Source: an uncultured Sphingobacteriales bacterium (lineage in GTDB: Bacteria > Bacteroidota > Bacteroidia > Chitinophagales > Chitinophagaceae). From it: DNA of 64,000 nt. Below, one piece after another: positions 35,664 to 45,300 of the stretch. The stretch is from positions 124,001-188,000 of the forward strand of contig CALKHN010000028.1 in assembly GCA_937991535.1 (NCBI GenBank), written 5' to 3'. Under the pieces are notes generated by a model, which saw only the letters and a list, made by a program, of their open reading frames with translations, was not told the DNA's origin and searched no databases. Numbering within the stretch: the stretch's first letter is position 1; every line of letters begins with the position of its first letter. The position numbers and the translations under genes are program-made.

Positions 35664-37157
35664 TTACTTTTTTTCTTTTTTTTCAAAAAGCCCTACAGGC
35701 ATATTATAAGGGATTTTCCCTATATCTTCCGGGATCAGGTCATCATGCTTTTCAGGGTCTTTGGAAAACACGCTACGGATAGCATCCAGGTACCCGAAAC
35801 CATATTCGCGATAAGGCGCCAGGTAATGACCTTCGCTCCATTCATTCCAGTTGTCGAGAATAATCATTTTACTGCCCAACTCATCTTTCGAAAAATTATT
35901 TTCGATAAAGGCTTTCCCTTTCCTGAGCAGCACTTCAAAGTCTTTTGGCGGAAGCTTCCATATACTCCCCTCATCCGACCATCCGCTCCATGCCTGGGAA
36001 AGTGTGACTACCTGTGGGATCACATCGTGCATACTGTGCATTTTCCGGATCTGTTGCATCTGACTTTCAATAGCCACTTCCGGAGAAGGACTATTGGGTA
36101 CATACCAGCAGTATTGAAACGTATAGTCCAGCCCCATCGCTTTGAACCGCGCGAGTGAGGCAGGTTGAAAACCGCGTTCCTCACCCATAATAATCAACCC
36201 GTCAAAACCGGCTTTTTTACAGGCGTCGCGCATCATATTAAATGCCGCTTTCGCTTTTTCATCGCTGCCAAGATCATCCGAAATAAAGAGCGGACGGTAG
36301 ATGTAAAGCACCGGTTTATTATTAATCTTAAGATAATTGTCTCTCTTAAAGAATTTCTCAATCCAGTAAGGCATCAGGTTCTCCATCAGGTCTTTTTCAT
36401 CAGTGATGCCAGAAGTTCCTTTAGACTGGTTTTCCCACATAATGGTGAACTTCATCTGATCGCCATACTTCGATTTAAAGAGTGCCTCATCAAAAACACT
36501 CTTCTCAAATTGAGTAGTAATAGGTCCATTTTGACTGGTGCGATACCAGCAATAGATAAAAAAGGAAATACCGTGTTCTAACGCCCATTTGGTTTCCCAA
36601 TCGGCTATTTCAGGATTATCCTGTGAATAAATTCCCAAAGCGGGTGTGCGTTCCTGGTGTTTATGCACAATCTGGTTCCAGAGTTCATAACGCCCGGTTT
36701 CCCACAGCGGACAATTATGGGCTCCCACCAGTATATCTGTTTTGGCGGGCCTGGGTGCAGGGATATAAGCCTGTTTTTCTATCTTACGAGCGGGCATCAC
36801 TACCTGGTTAATGGCTGATCTTGAAAACACTTCCCCTCCAACAAGCACTTCCACTGCAAAATCTTTTTGTCCTCCCTGAAGGCATTCTACCTCCCAACTG
36901 TGTTGGCGGGAAGAGTCGGACAGCGCTGTAATCGTTTCCTTTCCCATGCGGCTGCCATCGCCCGGAAGGATCAGCCTGCATTCATATTTTATCTTCTCCG
37001 GGTTTTCGACTACCACATTGAAGCGAAACGGATGGTTTGCCCTGATGATAGGCCGATCTGACTGAAAGCTGTTGCGTTTGATATTGATTTTTTCCTGGGC
37101 AGTTAATGCAGCGCAGGACAAAACCATAAAGACAATTAATAAACATATATATTTCAT
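35664..37157 (-). CDS. GH99/WbsX-like glycoside hydrolase with N-terminal Ig-like domain (array gene 4)
   Basis: Secreted protein of 497 residues with signal MKYICLLIVFMVLSCAALTAQ. An N-terminal beta-rich domain (about 25-125) is followed by a GH99/WbsX-like TIM barrel (about 140-470): VGAHNCPLW, WALEHGISFFIYCWYR, FTIMWENQS, KPVLYIYRPLFI, TFQYCWYVP and LDNWNEWSEGHYLAPYREYG. Glu439 and Glu442 form an ExxE pair with the spacing I recall for the catalytic glutamates of GH99 endo-alpha-mannanases (E333/E336). It is the last gene of the PUL 3 operon, 15 bases after the preceding glycosidase. The substrate is unknown; endo-acting cleavage of an alpha-linked glycan is the best guess. The extra N-terminal domain distinguishes it from its neighbours. 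Confidence 0.8.
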   Translation of the reverse strand: MKYICLLIVFMVLSCAALTAQEKINIKRNSFQSDRPIIRANHPFRFNVVVENPEKIKYECRLILPGDGSRMGKETITALSDSSRQHSWEVECLQGGQKDFAVEVLVGGEVFSRSAINQVVMPARKIEKQAYIPAPRPAKTDILVGAHNCPLWETGRYELWNQIVHKHQERTPALGIYSQDNPEIADWETKWALEHGISFFIYCWYRTSQNGPITTQFEKSVFDEALFKSKYGDQMKFTIMWENQSKGTSGITDEKDLMENLMPYWIEKFFKRDNYLKINNKPVLYIYRPLFISDDLGSDEKAKAAFNMMRDACKKAGFDGLIIMGEERGFQPASLARFKAMGLDYTFQYCWYVPNSPSPEVAIESQMQQIRKMHSMHDVIPQVVTLSQAWSGWSDEGSIWKLPPKDFEVLLRKGKAFIENNFSKDELGSKMIILDNWNEWSEGHYLAPYREYGFGYLDAIRSVFSKDPEKHDDLIPEDIGKIPYNMPVGLFEKKEKK

Positions 37158-37172
37158 GATGAATGGTTGTGT

Positions 37173-38381
37173 TTATTTTCCAAATACAGTTTTAATCGCC
37201 TGGAGATACTTCATTTTATGCACAACGTCGGGCTCCAGATAGCTGCCTTCCGTCCATTCATTCCATGAATTGATGGTAATGATTTTTTGGTTATGCTTAT
37301 CCATCATTTCTTTTACGTCTAAGAGCCCCTGCTTAAAAGCCCCGGGAGTATTACCTCCGATAATATTGGTATAAGGGTAACCAGAATTATTGAATGGCGT
37401 ATTCTGATTTGTACGTGGAGATGGATCCCAGCCGACCGATGCGTTGGGGTAATAGGGTATAGAAAATGTGGACATTGCCTGTTCTGCATATTGCAGGTAT
37501 GCTTTTTTCACCGTATCGTAGGGTACAACCTGATCATTCAAAGGCACATGATGAATCCATACATAAGAGGTGAAGGAATTAAATCCCAACTTCTTTACTA
37601 AATCAGCAGGATCTGTAACGGATTTCTCTTCCGGAAGTATTGGGTTTCCCCAAACAACGGCATTAAGGTTCAGGTCTTTAAATCCGGCAGCAATTGTTTT
37701 TTTTCTGAACGCAGCAAGCGCTGCCGCTGTTGCTTCCACACTGCCAAACGATTCCTGCAGTTTACTTAATTCATAAATAGAAAAATAGGGTGCGCCGTCA
37801 ATCAGCCAATAAGAGGGATGTTTAAAATAACGGTCAATGATCATATCCGTCATTTTATCCCATGTGGCCGGGGTAATTGTTCCCGGATATAGAATTTTAT
37901 GCGGCTGACCCTGCGTATATGGATGAATATCTTCCCAATCGTGGTTGGCCCACATCAGGGCGAATTTTAGTAAACGGTTGTTCTTTGCCTTCATAAAACC
38001 TTCCTCTAACCCCCTTTCTAAAAACGGACCATCATCATAATAATACCAATCAAATATAAAGGCGTCTATTCCATGGGAGGCTGCCGCGGCAATTTTTTTT
38101 GCCATTTGTCTGGGATCGGCTTCATCTGTATACCCCCAGGCAGGTACTTTCGGCTGATCATGGTTGGCGAACCTGGGCTTTGCCGCTTTCACCAACTTCC
38201 ATTCCGTCCATCCCTTTCCAAAATACGCTTCATTGCGCTTATCCACGTGATAGTTGGGAAAATAATATACCCCCACCTGGTAGTCATCTTTCTTTTTGTT
38301 ATTGAATGTTTGGCTACCGGCAAAATCACTTGTTGTCAAAAGTGCTATCGCTGCAAAAAAAATCATTATCCGTTGTCTCAT
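37173..38381 (-). CDS. GH99/WbsX-like glycoside hydrolase (array gene 3)
   Basis: Secreted protein of 402 residues with signal peptide (MRQRIMIFFAAIALLTTSDFAGSQ). It has the classic WbsX pattern: VGVYYFPNYHVD (36-47), GKGWTEWKLVKAAKPRFANHDQP, AAASHGIDAFIFDWYYYDDG (about 99-118), FALMWANHDWED, and the C-terminal ITINSWNEWTEGSYLEPD with Glu375 and Glu378 as the ExxE pair. It lies six bases after one glycosidase gene and 15 before the next in the same operon. It resembles proteins annotated as glycoside hydrolase family 99-like; WbsX itself was first linked to O-antigen clusters. Presumed retaining endo-glycosidase on the PUL 3 glycan; specificity unknown. Confidence 0.8.
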   Translation of the reverse strand: MRQRIMIFFAAIALLTTSDFAGSQTFNNKKKDDYQVGVYYFPNYHVDKRNEAYFGKGWTEWKLVKAAKPRFANHDQPKVPAWGYTDEADPRQMAKKIAAAASHGIDAFIFDWYYYDDGPFLERGLEEGFMKAKNNRLLKFALMWANHDWEDIHPYTQGQPHKILYPGTITPATWDKMTDMIIDRYFKHPSYWLIDGAPYFSIYELSKLQESFGSVEATAAALAAFRKKTIAAGFKDLNLNAVVWGNPILPEEKSVTDPADLVKKLGFNSFTSYVWIHHVPLNDQVVPYDTVKKAYLQYAEQAMSTFSIPYYPNASVGWDPSPRTNQNTPFNNSGYPYTNIIGGNTPGAFKQGLLDVKEMMDKHNQKIITINSWNEWTEGSYLEPDVVHKMKYLQAIKTVFGK

Positions 38382-38387
38382 ACTTTT

Positions 38388-39470
38388 TTATTTTTTTAAT
38401 ATCTTACGAATTGCCTCTAACCGGCTGGTATTGTTCCCCAATGTCGGACATATCCATCCTCCTTCATCAAATTCATTCCAGGCATACATGAGTATCACGC
38501 CTGCTTCCGCAGCATTTTTATTGCTGCTGGTCCAATTGATTGCATTTTGAAGACTTTGCGCAATCTGATCCGGAGTACCATCTTTTGCATAACCGTTGGT
38601 GGTATAATAAGAATTCCATAAAACAGATCTTTCAATTCGCGGCTTGGGATTCCACCCCGCTGTAACCCAGGGTACCAACGGCTTTCCTGAAGCTGCATAT
38701 TTTTCCCATCCCGCCTGGTCGCTTTTAGAAACAGCGGGGGAATATGCTGCCCTGTTATAGGGAGCGCCTGTTTCAAAATCGGCCACACTGGCGTAACAAC
38801 CAATTGCGTCTGCATTTAAACTGTCTGCAGCAGCAACCGCATTTTGAGCCGAAAACCTCATCACTACTATATAAGGATCGGGAACGCCCGCAAGCCTGCT
38901 TAAATCTCTCAACGCTGTAAGCTGCGGAAGCAGGGTGACCGTAGCCGAAAAAACATATACCAATGGCCTTCCGTTCAATACCTTTTGATAATTATTTTCT
39001 TTAAATTTTTCTACCAGCCATCTGCCGTCTTTATCATAATCAAACGGATTGGTACCCAGTATTACACACCATTTAATATCATTTTTATACGCACTTTCAA
39101 GATAGAGTTGCCTGGCAGTATCCAAACCGCTGCCGGAGGGATACCAACAGAAAGCCCAATAATCCAGCCCCGCATACTTTGCGTAGGCAATTTCCTGATC
39201 CATTATAGCCTGCGTAGTGCCCCGGCACTGAATGGAATCATCATGAATTATTTTACTAAAGAATGGAGCCCGGTAATGATATTGCCGTGGGCTTAATATG
39301 TGCTCTACTTCTAATCCGGCACGATTTAGATCCCCTACCCACCCGTCCCAGCGAATGGCGCCTGCAAGAGGTCGCTCTTTTTCATTAAACGGAATTACAA
39401 CACCGGCGAACTGGTCTGTTAAAAGCGGCAGCGCAATCAAAATTCCATATAGAACAACGAACAGCTTCAA
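38388..39470 (-). CDS. GH99-related glycoside hydrolase, paralogue A (array gene 2), TTG start
   Basis: Secreted enzyme-like protein of 360 residues and close paralogue of the preceding gene. Both share AGAIRWDGWVGDLNRAGLEVE-type N-termini, QYHYRAPF.SK, DSIQCRG.TQ.IMD.EIAYA, AGLDYWAFCWYP, KWCVILGTNPFDYD and AWNEFDEGGWICPTLG. Glu333 and Glu336 form the ExxE pair (EFDE). There is no ATG near the N-terminus: the only start that gives a signal peptide (KLFVVLYGILIALPLL) is TTG at 39470, and a stop closes the frame 12 bases further upstream. The start is seven bases after the previous stop, so translation is probably coupled. Family relation to GH99 is inferred from barrel motifs; the substrate is unknown. 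Confidence 0.75.
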   Translation of the reverse strand: MKLFVVLYGILIALPLLTDQFAGVVIPFNEKERPLAGAIRWDGWVGDLNRAGLEVEHILSPRQYHYRAPFFSKIIHDDSIQCRGTTQAIMDQEIAYAKYAGLDYWAFCWYPSGSGLDTARQLYLESAYKNDIKWCVILGTNPFDYDKDGRWLVEKFKENNYQKVLNGRPLVYVFSATVTLLPQLTALRDLSRLAGVPDPYIVVMRFSAQNAVAAADSLNADAIGCYASVADFETGAPYNRAAYSPAVSKSDQAGWEKYAASGKPLVPWVTAGWNPKPRIERSVLWNSYYTTNGYAKDGTPDQIAQSLQNAINWTSSNKNAAEAGVILMYAWNEFDEGGWICPTLGNNTSRLEAIRKILKK

Positions 39471-39477
39471 TTGTATT

Positions 39478-40527
39478 CTACTTTAAGATTTCTTTAATGG
39501 CTTCCAAGCGACTTGTATTGTCCCCGAGCGTGGGACATATCCACCCCCCTTCGTCAAACTCATTCCAGGCATACATCAGCACGGTATTGGACTCTACCGC
39601 TGATTTGTTCATCATTGTCCACCTCAGGGCGTTACTGAGGTTAGCTGCAATTTGCCTGGGTGTCCCATCACTTACCCATCCATCAGAAGAAACTGTCGTC
39701 CACGATACTGGGTTATCAATACGCGGTTTCGTATTGTGCCCCGTAGTTACCCAGGGTACCACTTTTCTCCCTGTAGCCTTATATCCTTCCCATCCAAGAG
39801 AATCGGCACGAGGAATGACCGGGTCATAGGGTTCTCCATTCTTACCCGTCCAACTGATGTACGCACTCATTGCATCAGCCTGCAGGCTATCTGCTATTGC
39901 AACAGCAGCTTTAACTGAAAATTCCATCACTACAATATACGGCTCTCCGATATTTACGGACTTACTCAGATTTCTCAGTTTAGCAAGCTCATGCGGCTTA
40001 GTCATCGCAGAGGGAAAGACATACACTAATGGTCTTCCATTTAGCACCTTCTGATAGTTTTTCTCTTTAAACCTGTCAACCAACCATACCGCATCCGTGT
40101 CATAATCAAAAGGATTGGTACCCAGTATTACACACCATTTAATACCATCCCGATGTTTACTGGCCAGGTAAAGCTGCCTGGCAGTATCCAGCCCGCTGTG
40201 CGGAGGATACCAGCAGAATGCCCAATAATCCAGCCCTGCATCACTGGCATACGCTATTTCCTTATCCATAATATCCTGGGTGGCTCCCCTGCACTGGATG
40301 GAATCCTGCGAAATTTCCTTGCTATAAAATGGAGCACGGTAATGATACTGGTTTGGGCCCAGTGCACGCTCAACTTCCAGACCCGCTGAATTCAAATCTC
40401 CTACCCATGCATCCCACCGAATAGCACCTACAAGCGCATCCTGCCTGTAAGATAAAGAAGGGGCACTGCACGATATAAGAAAACTGAAAACGACAAGCAT
40501 TATAAATAACAATACCTTACTCATCAT
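39478..40527 (-). CDS. GH99-related glycoside hydrolase, paralogue B (array gene 1)
   Basis: First glycosidase of the PUL 3 array. The ATG at 40527 gives 349 residues and a lipoprotein signal (MMSKVLLFIMLVVFSFLISC), so this paralogue is probably membrane-anchored while paralogue A lacks a lipobox. A TTG nine bases upstream is in frame but unnecessary. Motifs: LVGAIRWDAWVGDLNSAGLEV, YHYRAPFYSKEISQ, AGLDYWAFCWYPPHSG, KWCVILGTNPFDYDTD and the C-terminal AWNEFDEGGWICPTLG with Glu323 and Glu326. It starts 29 bases after the SusD stop. The gene pair looks like a tandem duplication followed by a change in location signal. Enzymatic activity is presumed from family likeness. Confidence 0.75.
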   Translation of the reverse strand: MMSKVLLFIMLVVFSFLISCSAPSLSYRQDALVGAIRWDAWVGDLNSAGLEVERALGPNQYHYRAPFYSKEISQDSIQCRGATQDIMDKEIAYASDAGLDYWAFCWYPPHSGLDTARQLYLASKHRDGIKWCVILGTNPFDYDTDAVWLVDRFKEKNYQKVLNGRPLVYVFPSAMTKPHELAKLRNLSKSVNIGEPYIVVMEFSVKAAVAIADSLQADAMSAYISWTGKNGEPYDPVIPRADSLGWEGYKATGRKVVPWVTTGHNTKPRIDNPVSWTTVSSDGWVSDGTPRQIAANLSNALRWTMMNKSAVESNTVLMYAWNEFDEGGWICPTLGDNTSRLEAIKEILK

Positions 40528-40556
40528 GATGGACAATATAACAGCAATTTGAACGA

Positions 40557-42353
40557 TTATTGATAGCCGGGATTTTCGACGAGATTTGGGTTGTTGCCGG
40601 TACGTGCAAGAGTAATAGGCAAGTAATAATTTTGAGGATAGAACGCAGGTGGTGTAACGGTGCCATCAACATTATTAATAACCACCAGTTTATATTTGCC
40701 GCTACTGTAATCCAAAATATAACTTAGCCCTGAACTATTTTGGGAGAGAACAGTCGTAGCTATTCTCCACCTTCGCAAATCCCAATAGCGATGGCCTTCA
40801 AAAGCAAGTTCCACTTTTCTTTCATGACTGATTTTATCCTGATCAATGGATGTAAGCAGTGCAATTCCTGCCCTCTCTCTGATCAGATTAACTGCATCTA
40901 ATGCATCGTTTGCTTTTCCAAGATTAAAGGCAGCCTCTGCATAATTCAATAATACTTCTCCTAAACGAAACACAATAAAATCTGTAGAGGATGTAGCCCA
41001 ATCCCCGTTAGATCCTATTAGATTACCATGGCTCTCATCTAAATATTTCATTACGCCAAAACCAGTGGTCTTGTTTTGAATTCCATTAGCAAGCATGCCA
41101 TTATAAGACCCATCTGTTTGAATGGTACCGTCAGGTTTTAAAATGCCTTTGTGGTAATCAAGCAGGGTGCCTTTCCATGGGGTGTTTTGTGTGTAGATCG
41201 TAGCAAAAAATCTTGGATCCTTATTGTCCCATAACTCGTTGGTTGTCCATAATCCCTGCTGAATGGCAGTTCTGTCCAATTTGCCCGAACTGCCATCAAT
41301 ATGCTCAAATTCTTCAGCCATTTCAAGGTAAACTGCATTTTGATTACCCGATCCCCAGCCATTGGGTAAAGGGCATTGAAAAAAGTCATAGCCCCATCCA
41401 TTCCCTCCATTTCCCATTCCATTATTTTTATCATGCCTCTTTACAAAAATCTGCTCCGGGTTATTTTTCTCAAGGAAAAGTTCCCTGAAATTCGCAACTT
41501 TATCGTCAGGATATTTATTATATAACGAGTAGTTATTGCTTTTTATAATCCGTTCTGCAGCATTATACGCCTCCTGATAATAGCCATTTGCCGCGGATGC
41601 CTCAATGCCCACAACTCCGTCTAATTGTATCGTTCCCAATTTTGCAATACTTCCTGCATATAAAGCAGCCCTGCATTTTAAAGCTAGTGCCGCATATTTG
41701 GTAGGTCTTCCAAGATCGTTAGATGTTTCAGGAAGGTTATCCGAAATTGCATCAATTTCCGACAACACAAAATCATATACCGCCTGCTCTTTAGCACGTT
41801 TGGGATACAATTCATCTTTGGGGTCGCTCAGGTCCTGAGCTTCCGTAATCACAGGAACGCCGCCATACCGTTTTACCATTTCGAAGTAATTGTAGGCTCT
41901 TAAAAACTTTGCCTCTGCTATTCTTTTTCCTTTCATATTTTCCTCCAGTGGTGATGCAGGCACTGTTTGTATGAACTGATTCAGCTTACGAATAACTTTA
42001 TACGAACTTTCCCACCATTCCAGTAAACCACCATTAATTTTTAAATTGCCCGATTTGTATGGATAGGCATCGCTGAGCCAGGCGGTTCTGGCTTCATCGC
42101 TTACCTCATTAATCCACATAGGAGCAGGCCCGGCATCGCCTTTCCAGAGGTTACCCCAGGAATTATCTGTTGAAACATTACAAAAAACATACGTTTCTGC
42201 ATAACATTGCGTAAGATATGCATCAACTAAGGAAGGGTCCGTCCACACAACATCATCTGAAATAATATTTAAAGGCGCCTTATCCAATACGTCTTTTTTA
42301 CAAGATGCATTTACTATAAAGGCTATTAAAAGTATTTGGATTGCTATTTTCAT
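40557..42353 (-). CDS. SusD-like glycan-binding lipoprotein (PUL 3)
   Basis: SusD/RagB-family surface lipoprotein, 598 residues, with signal MKIAIQILLIAFIVNASC and then KKDVLDKAPLN. Family marks are WTDPSLVDAYLTQCYAETYVF, KRIAEAKFLRAYNYFEMVKRYGGVP (about residues 140-165), DEARTAW, and the C-terminal SHERKVELAFEGHRYWDLRRWR with an ending PNLVENPGYQ. It follows SusC by 22 bases and precedes the glycosidase array by 29. It delivers the PUL 3 oligosaccharide to SusC. Confidence 0.95.
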   Translation of the reverse strand: MKIAIQILLIAFIVNASCKKDVLDKAPLNIISDDVVWTDPSLVDAYLTQCYAETYVFCNVSTDNSWGNLWKGDAGPAPMWINEVSDEARTAWLSDAYPYKSGNLKINGGLLEWWESSYKVIRKLNQFIQTVPASPLEENMKGKRIAEAKFLRAYNYFEMVKRYGGVPVITEAQDLSDPKDELYPKRAKEQAVYDFVLSEIDAISDNLPETSNDLGRPTKYAALALKCRAALYAGSIAKLGTIQLDGVVGIEASAANGYYQEAYNAAERIIKSNNYSLYNKYPDDKVANFRELFLEKNNPEQIFVKRHDKNNGMGNGGNGWGYDFFQCPLPNGWGSGNQNAVYLEMAEEFEHIDGSSGKLDRTAIQQGLWTTNELWDNKDPRFFATIYTQNTPWKGTLLDYHKGILKPDGTIQTDGSYNGMLANGIQNKTTGFGVMKYLDESHGNLIGSNGDWATSSTDFIVFRLGEVLLNYAEAAFNLGKANDALDAVNLIRERAGIALLTSIDQDKISHERKVELAFEGHRYWDLRRWRIATTVLSQNSSGLSYILDYSSGKYKLVVINNVDGTVTPPAFYPQNYYLPITLARTGNNPNLVENPGYQ

Positions 42354-42375
42354 AACTTATTTTTTAGAATAATTT

Positions 42376-45300
42376 CTATAGAGATATATTTACTCCAAAG
42401 GTTATTGTTCTCTGCTGGGGGTAATAGTATCCGGCATTCCCTGATGGCGCTTCAGGATCAGTACCGTATTTCCTTAGTCCATCAAAGGTTATTAAATTGT
42501 TACCGGCTACATAAATCCTCACCTGCTTTAACCTGATCCTTTCTAACAATTGCTTAGGCAAATTATAGCCAACCGCAACTGCTTTCAATCTCACATATCC
42601 GGCTTTCCTGTAGTAGTAATCTGATGTTAACCCATTAGTAGACGCTCCTCCCAATCTGGGAACTAAAGCGTTGGGATCATTATTTTTCTGAGTCCATCTC
42701 AAATCATATAGAATTGCAGGCGATAACTCGCCATGTTTCAATACTATATTATTATAATATCCAAACGCTCCCTGAAATAATGCAGACAGATCGAAATCCT
42801 TATACTTTATATTACCATTCAAACCAAACATCCAATGAGGAACAGTACCTTTTCCTATCTCAACCTGATCTTTCCAATCTAATATACCATCCCCATTCGT
42901 GTCAGTGTACCATATATCACCCGGACGAAGCGATACATTTCCCTGGTTATCCTGATCAAATTTTAAACCGTTGATCTGTTCCTGACTGGTAAATAACCCG
43001 TTGGATAAATAACCATATTGCCGATCAGTCCACCTTCCGGATCTTTTATAAACTCTCTGCTGAATGGAATCAGAATACTCCGGTTCTTCATAATGATCCC
43101 ACTTCGCCCTCGACCAGGAAATATTCCCACTCACATCCCATACAAGATTTTTACTCATTCCGGATGTGCCTAATCTTAATTCAAATCCCCTGTCATTTAA
43201 ACTATTGATATTTTCCGGAGGGAGGTTTGCGCCAAATGTAGTAGGTAATGTAGTGACTCTGGTAGCGGGTATGCCTTTACGTTCCCGATAAAAGACATCG
43301 CCTTCGCCATAAAGCTTTTTATCCCATAAAGAAAAATCAATTCCGGCATTATAAATACGAATCTTCTCCCAGGTCAAATTTGGATTAGCCAAACCTGTTG
43401 AAACAATTCCCTGCTGAACATTATTGTCCAATATATATATGTGTCCATACTGGTATCCCGCGAGATACTGGAAATTACCTACTCCGTCATTACCCGATTC
43501 TCCATAACTGACTCTTAATTTCAGGTCATTCAAATGCTTTATTTCTTTTATGAAGTTTTCTTCTGATAATCTCCAACCAAAAGAAACTCCCGGAAAATAA
43601 CCCCATCTTTTATTTGAAGGGAACTTGGCAGAGGCGTCTGCTCTTAAAATTGTTTCTACCAGGTACTTATCCTTATAGGAGTAATTAATTCTACCCACAT
43701 AACTTTTTCTTCCCATTTCACTTGCTGAACCATTGTTCACCATACCTGAAGTGCTTCCGGCAAATAGCTGGTCAATAGCCGGCGTAAGAAAATTAATTCT
43801 GCCTACGCTTATATAATCATTATTATAATCAATCGCTTCATAAAGAGCTAAGGCATGAATGTGATGAGACTGGTTAAAGATGTGATCGTAGTTCAGTGAA
43901 AACTGGCCGGTTATAATTCTATTCTTATTATCAACCTGGGAAAGCGAAGCTTTTGAGCCCAATGCGCCTGCTAATGTATAAGTATCACTTACCGGATCAT
44001 AGGTATAGAACTGTATAGGCCTCGTGAAATGCTTATTATTAGAATAGTCCTGTAATATATTTACAAATGCCCTGGCGGATAACCCCTCTATAGAATTAAA
44101 GGAATAATTTAAAGCAATGGTTCCCTTCAAATTTTGAGATTCGGTATTATCATACCCGGATATTTCACTATTTGTAATTACATGAGCTCCCCCCGTTCCT
44201 CCGCCATTAGCAAAAGAAATTTTATCAGGATCAGGTAATGTGGCGGGATATATAGGTAATGTGGCCCAGTAATCCTGCCATACGGTGTTTGATCCGGCAC
44301 TTTGAGGACGCCAGGGGAATTTACGGCTTTCATAAATGGAAGAAATATCAAATTGCAAAGAGAGGTTGTCTAAAATTTTCGCATCAATGTTGGATTGAAT
44401 ATTATATCTTTTATAATCCCCCCCGTTCTTCTTCCAAATGGTTTGCTGGTCTAAAAAACCTATTGACCCGTAATATTTAATCTTATCACTTCCTCCTCTT
44501 ACAGATAAATTATGTTGTTGCTGGGGTGCCCAATTTCTAATCAGCTCATCATACCAATTTGTATTCGGATACAGTGGATCTGTGCCATTATAATATTTTT
44601 GGATCTGCTCTTCTGTAAAAGGTACCTGATCAGCAGGCCGCCCCGACTGAAGCCATTCTTCAGATTTCATCTCAGCATATTGGCCTGAACTCGCTGGTTT
44701 TGGCATTACTGTGATGCCTTGCATTGTTTTAGAGGAATTTAAAGTAATAGTTGGTTTCCCAATTTTTCCGCGTTTCAGAGTAACCAATATAACCCCGTTT
44801 CCCGCACGGGCCCCGTAAATTGAAGCGGCTCCATCTTTTAATATAGTAATAGACTCAATTTGATTGGCATCTATATTATTAAAGCTTGATTCAATTCCGT
44901 CCACGATAACAAGCGCTCCACCAAAACCCCGAATTCTTAAACTTGCGGCATCAGAGCCAGGCTGTCCACTTGATTGTAATGAAATTAAACCCGGCAGACG
45001 GCCAGCTAAGGTATTAGCGGTACTCGCCAAAGGTGCCGCTGTTAACTGCTCTCCTTTCACTGATGCAATAGATCCTGTAACGGTTTGCTTTTTTTGCGTC
45101 CCGTATGCCACCACTACCACATCTTCTAATTCGGAAACAACAGGTAATAATACAATTTCAAGGTTCTTTTTATCACCCACTTTAAGTTCCTGTATCTGGA
45201 AACCAACATATGAAAATACAAGCACTGCTTTTTCATCGGGAACATTGATGCTGAATAAGCCATTGGCATCGGTGGTTACGCCTGTTGAGCCGCCCCTCAG

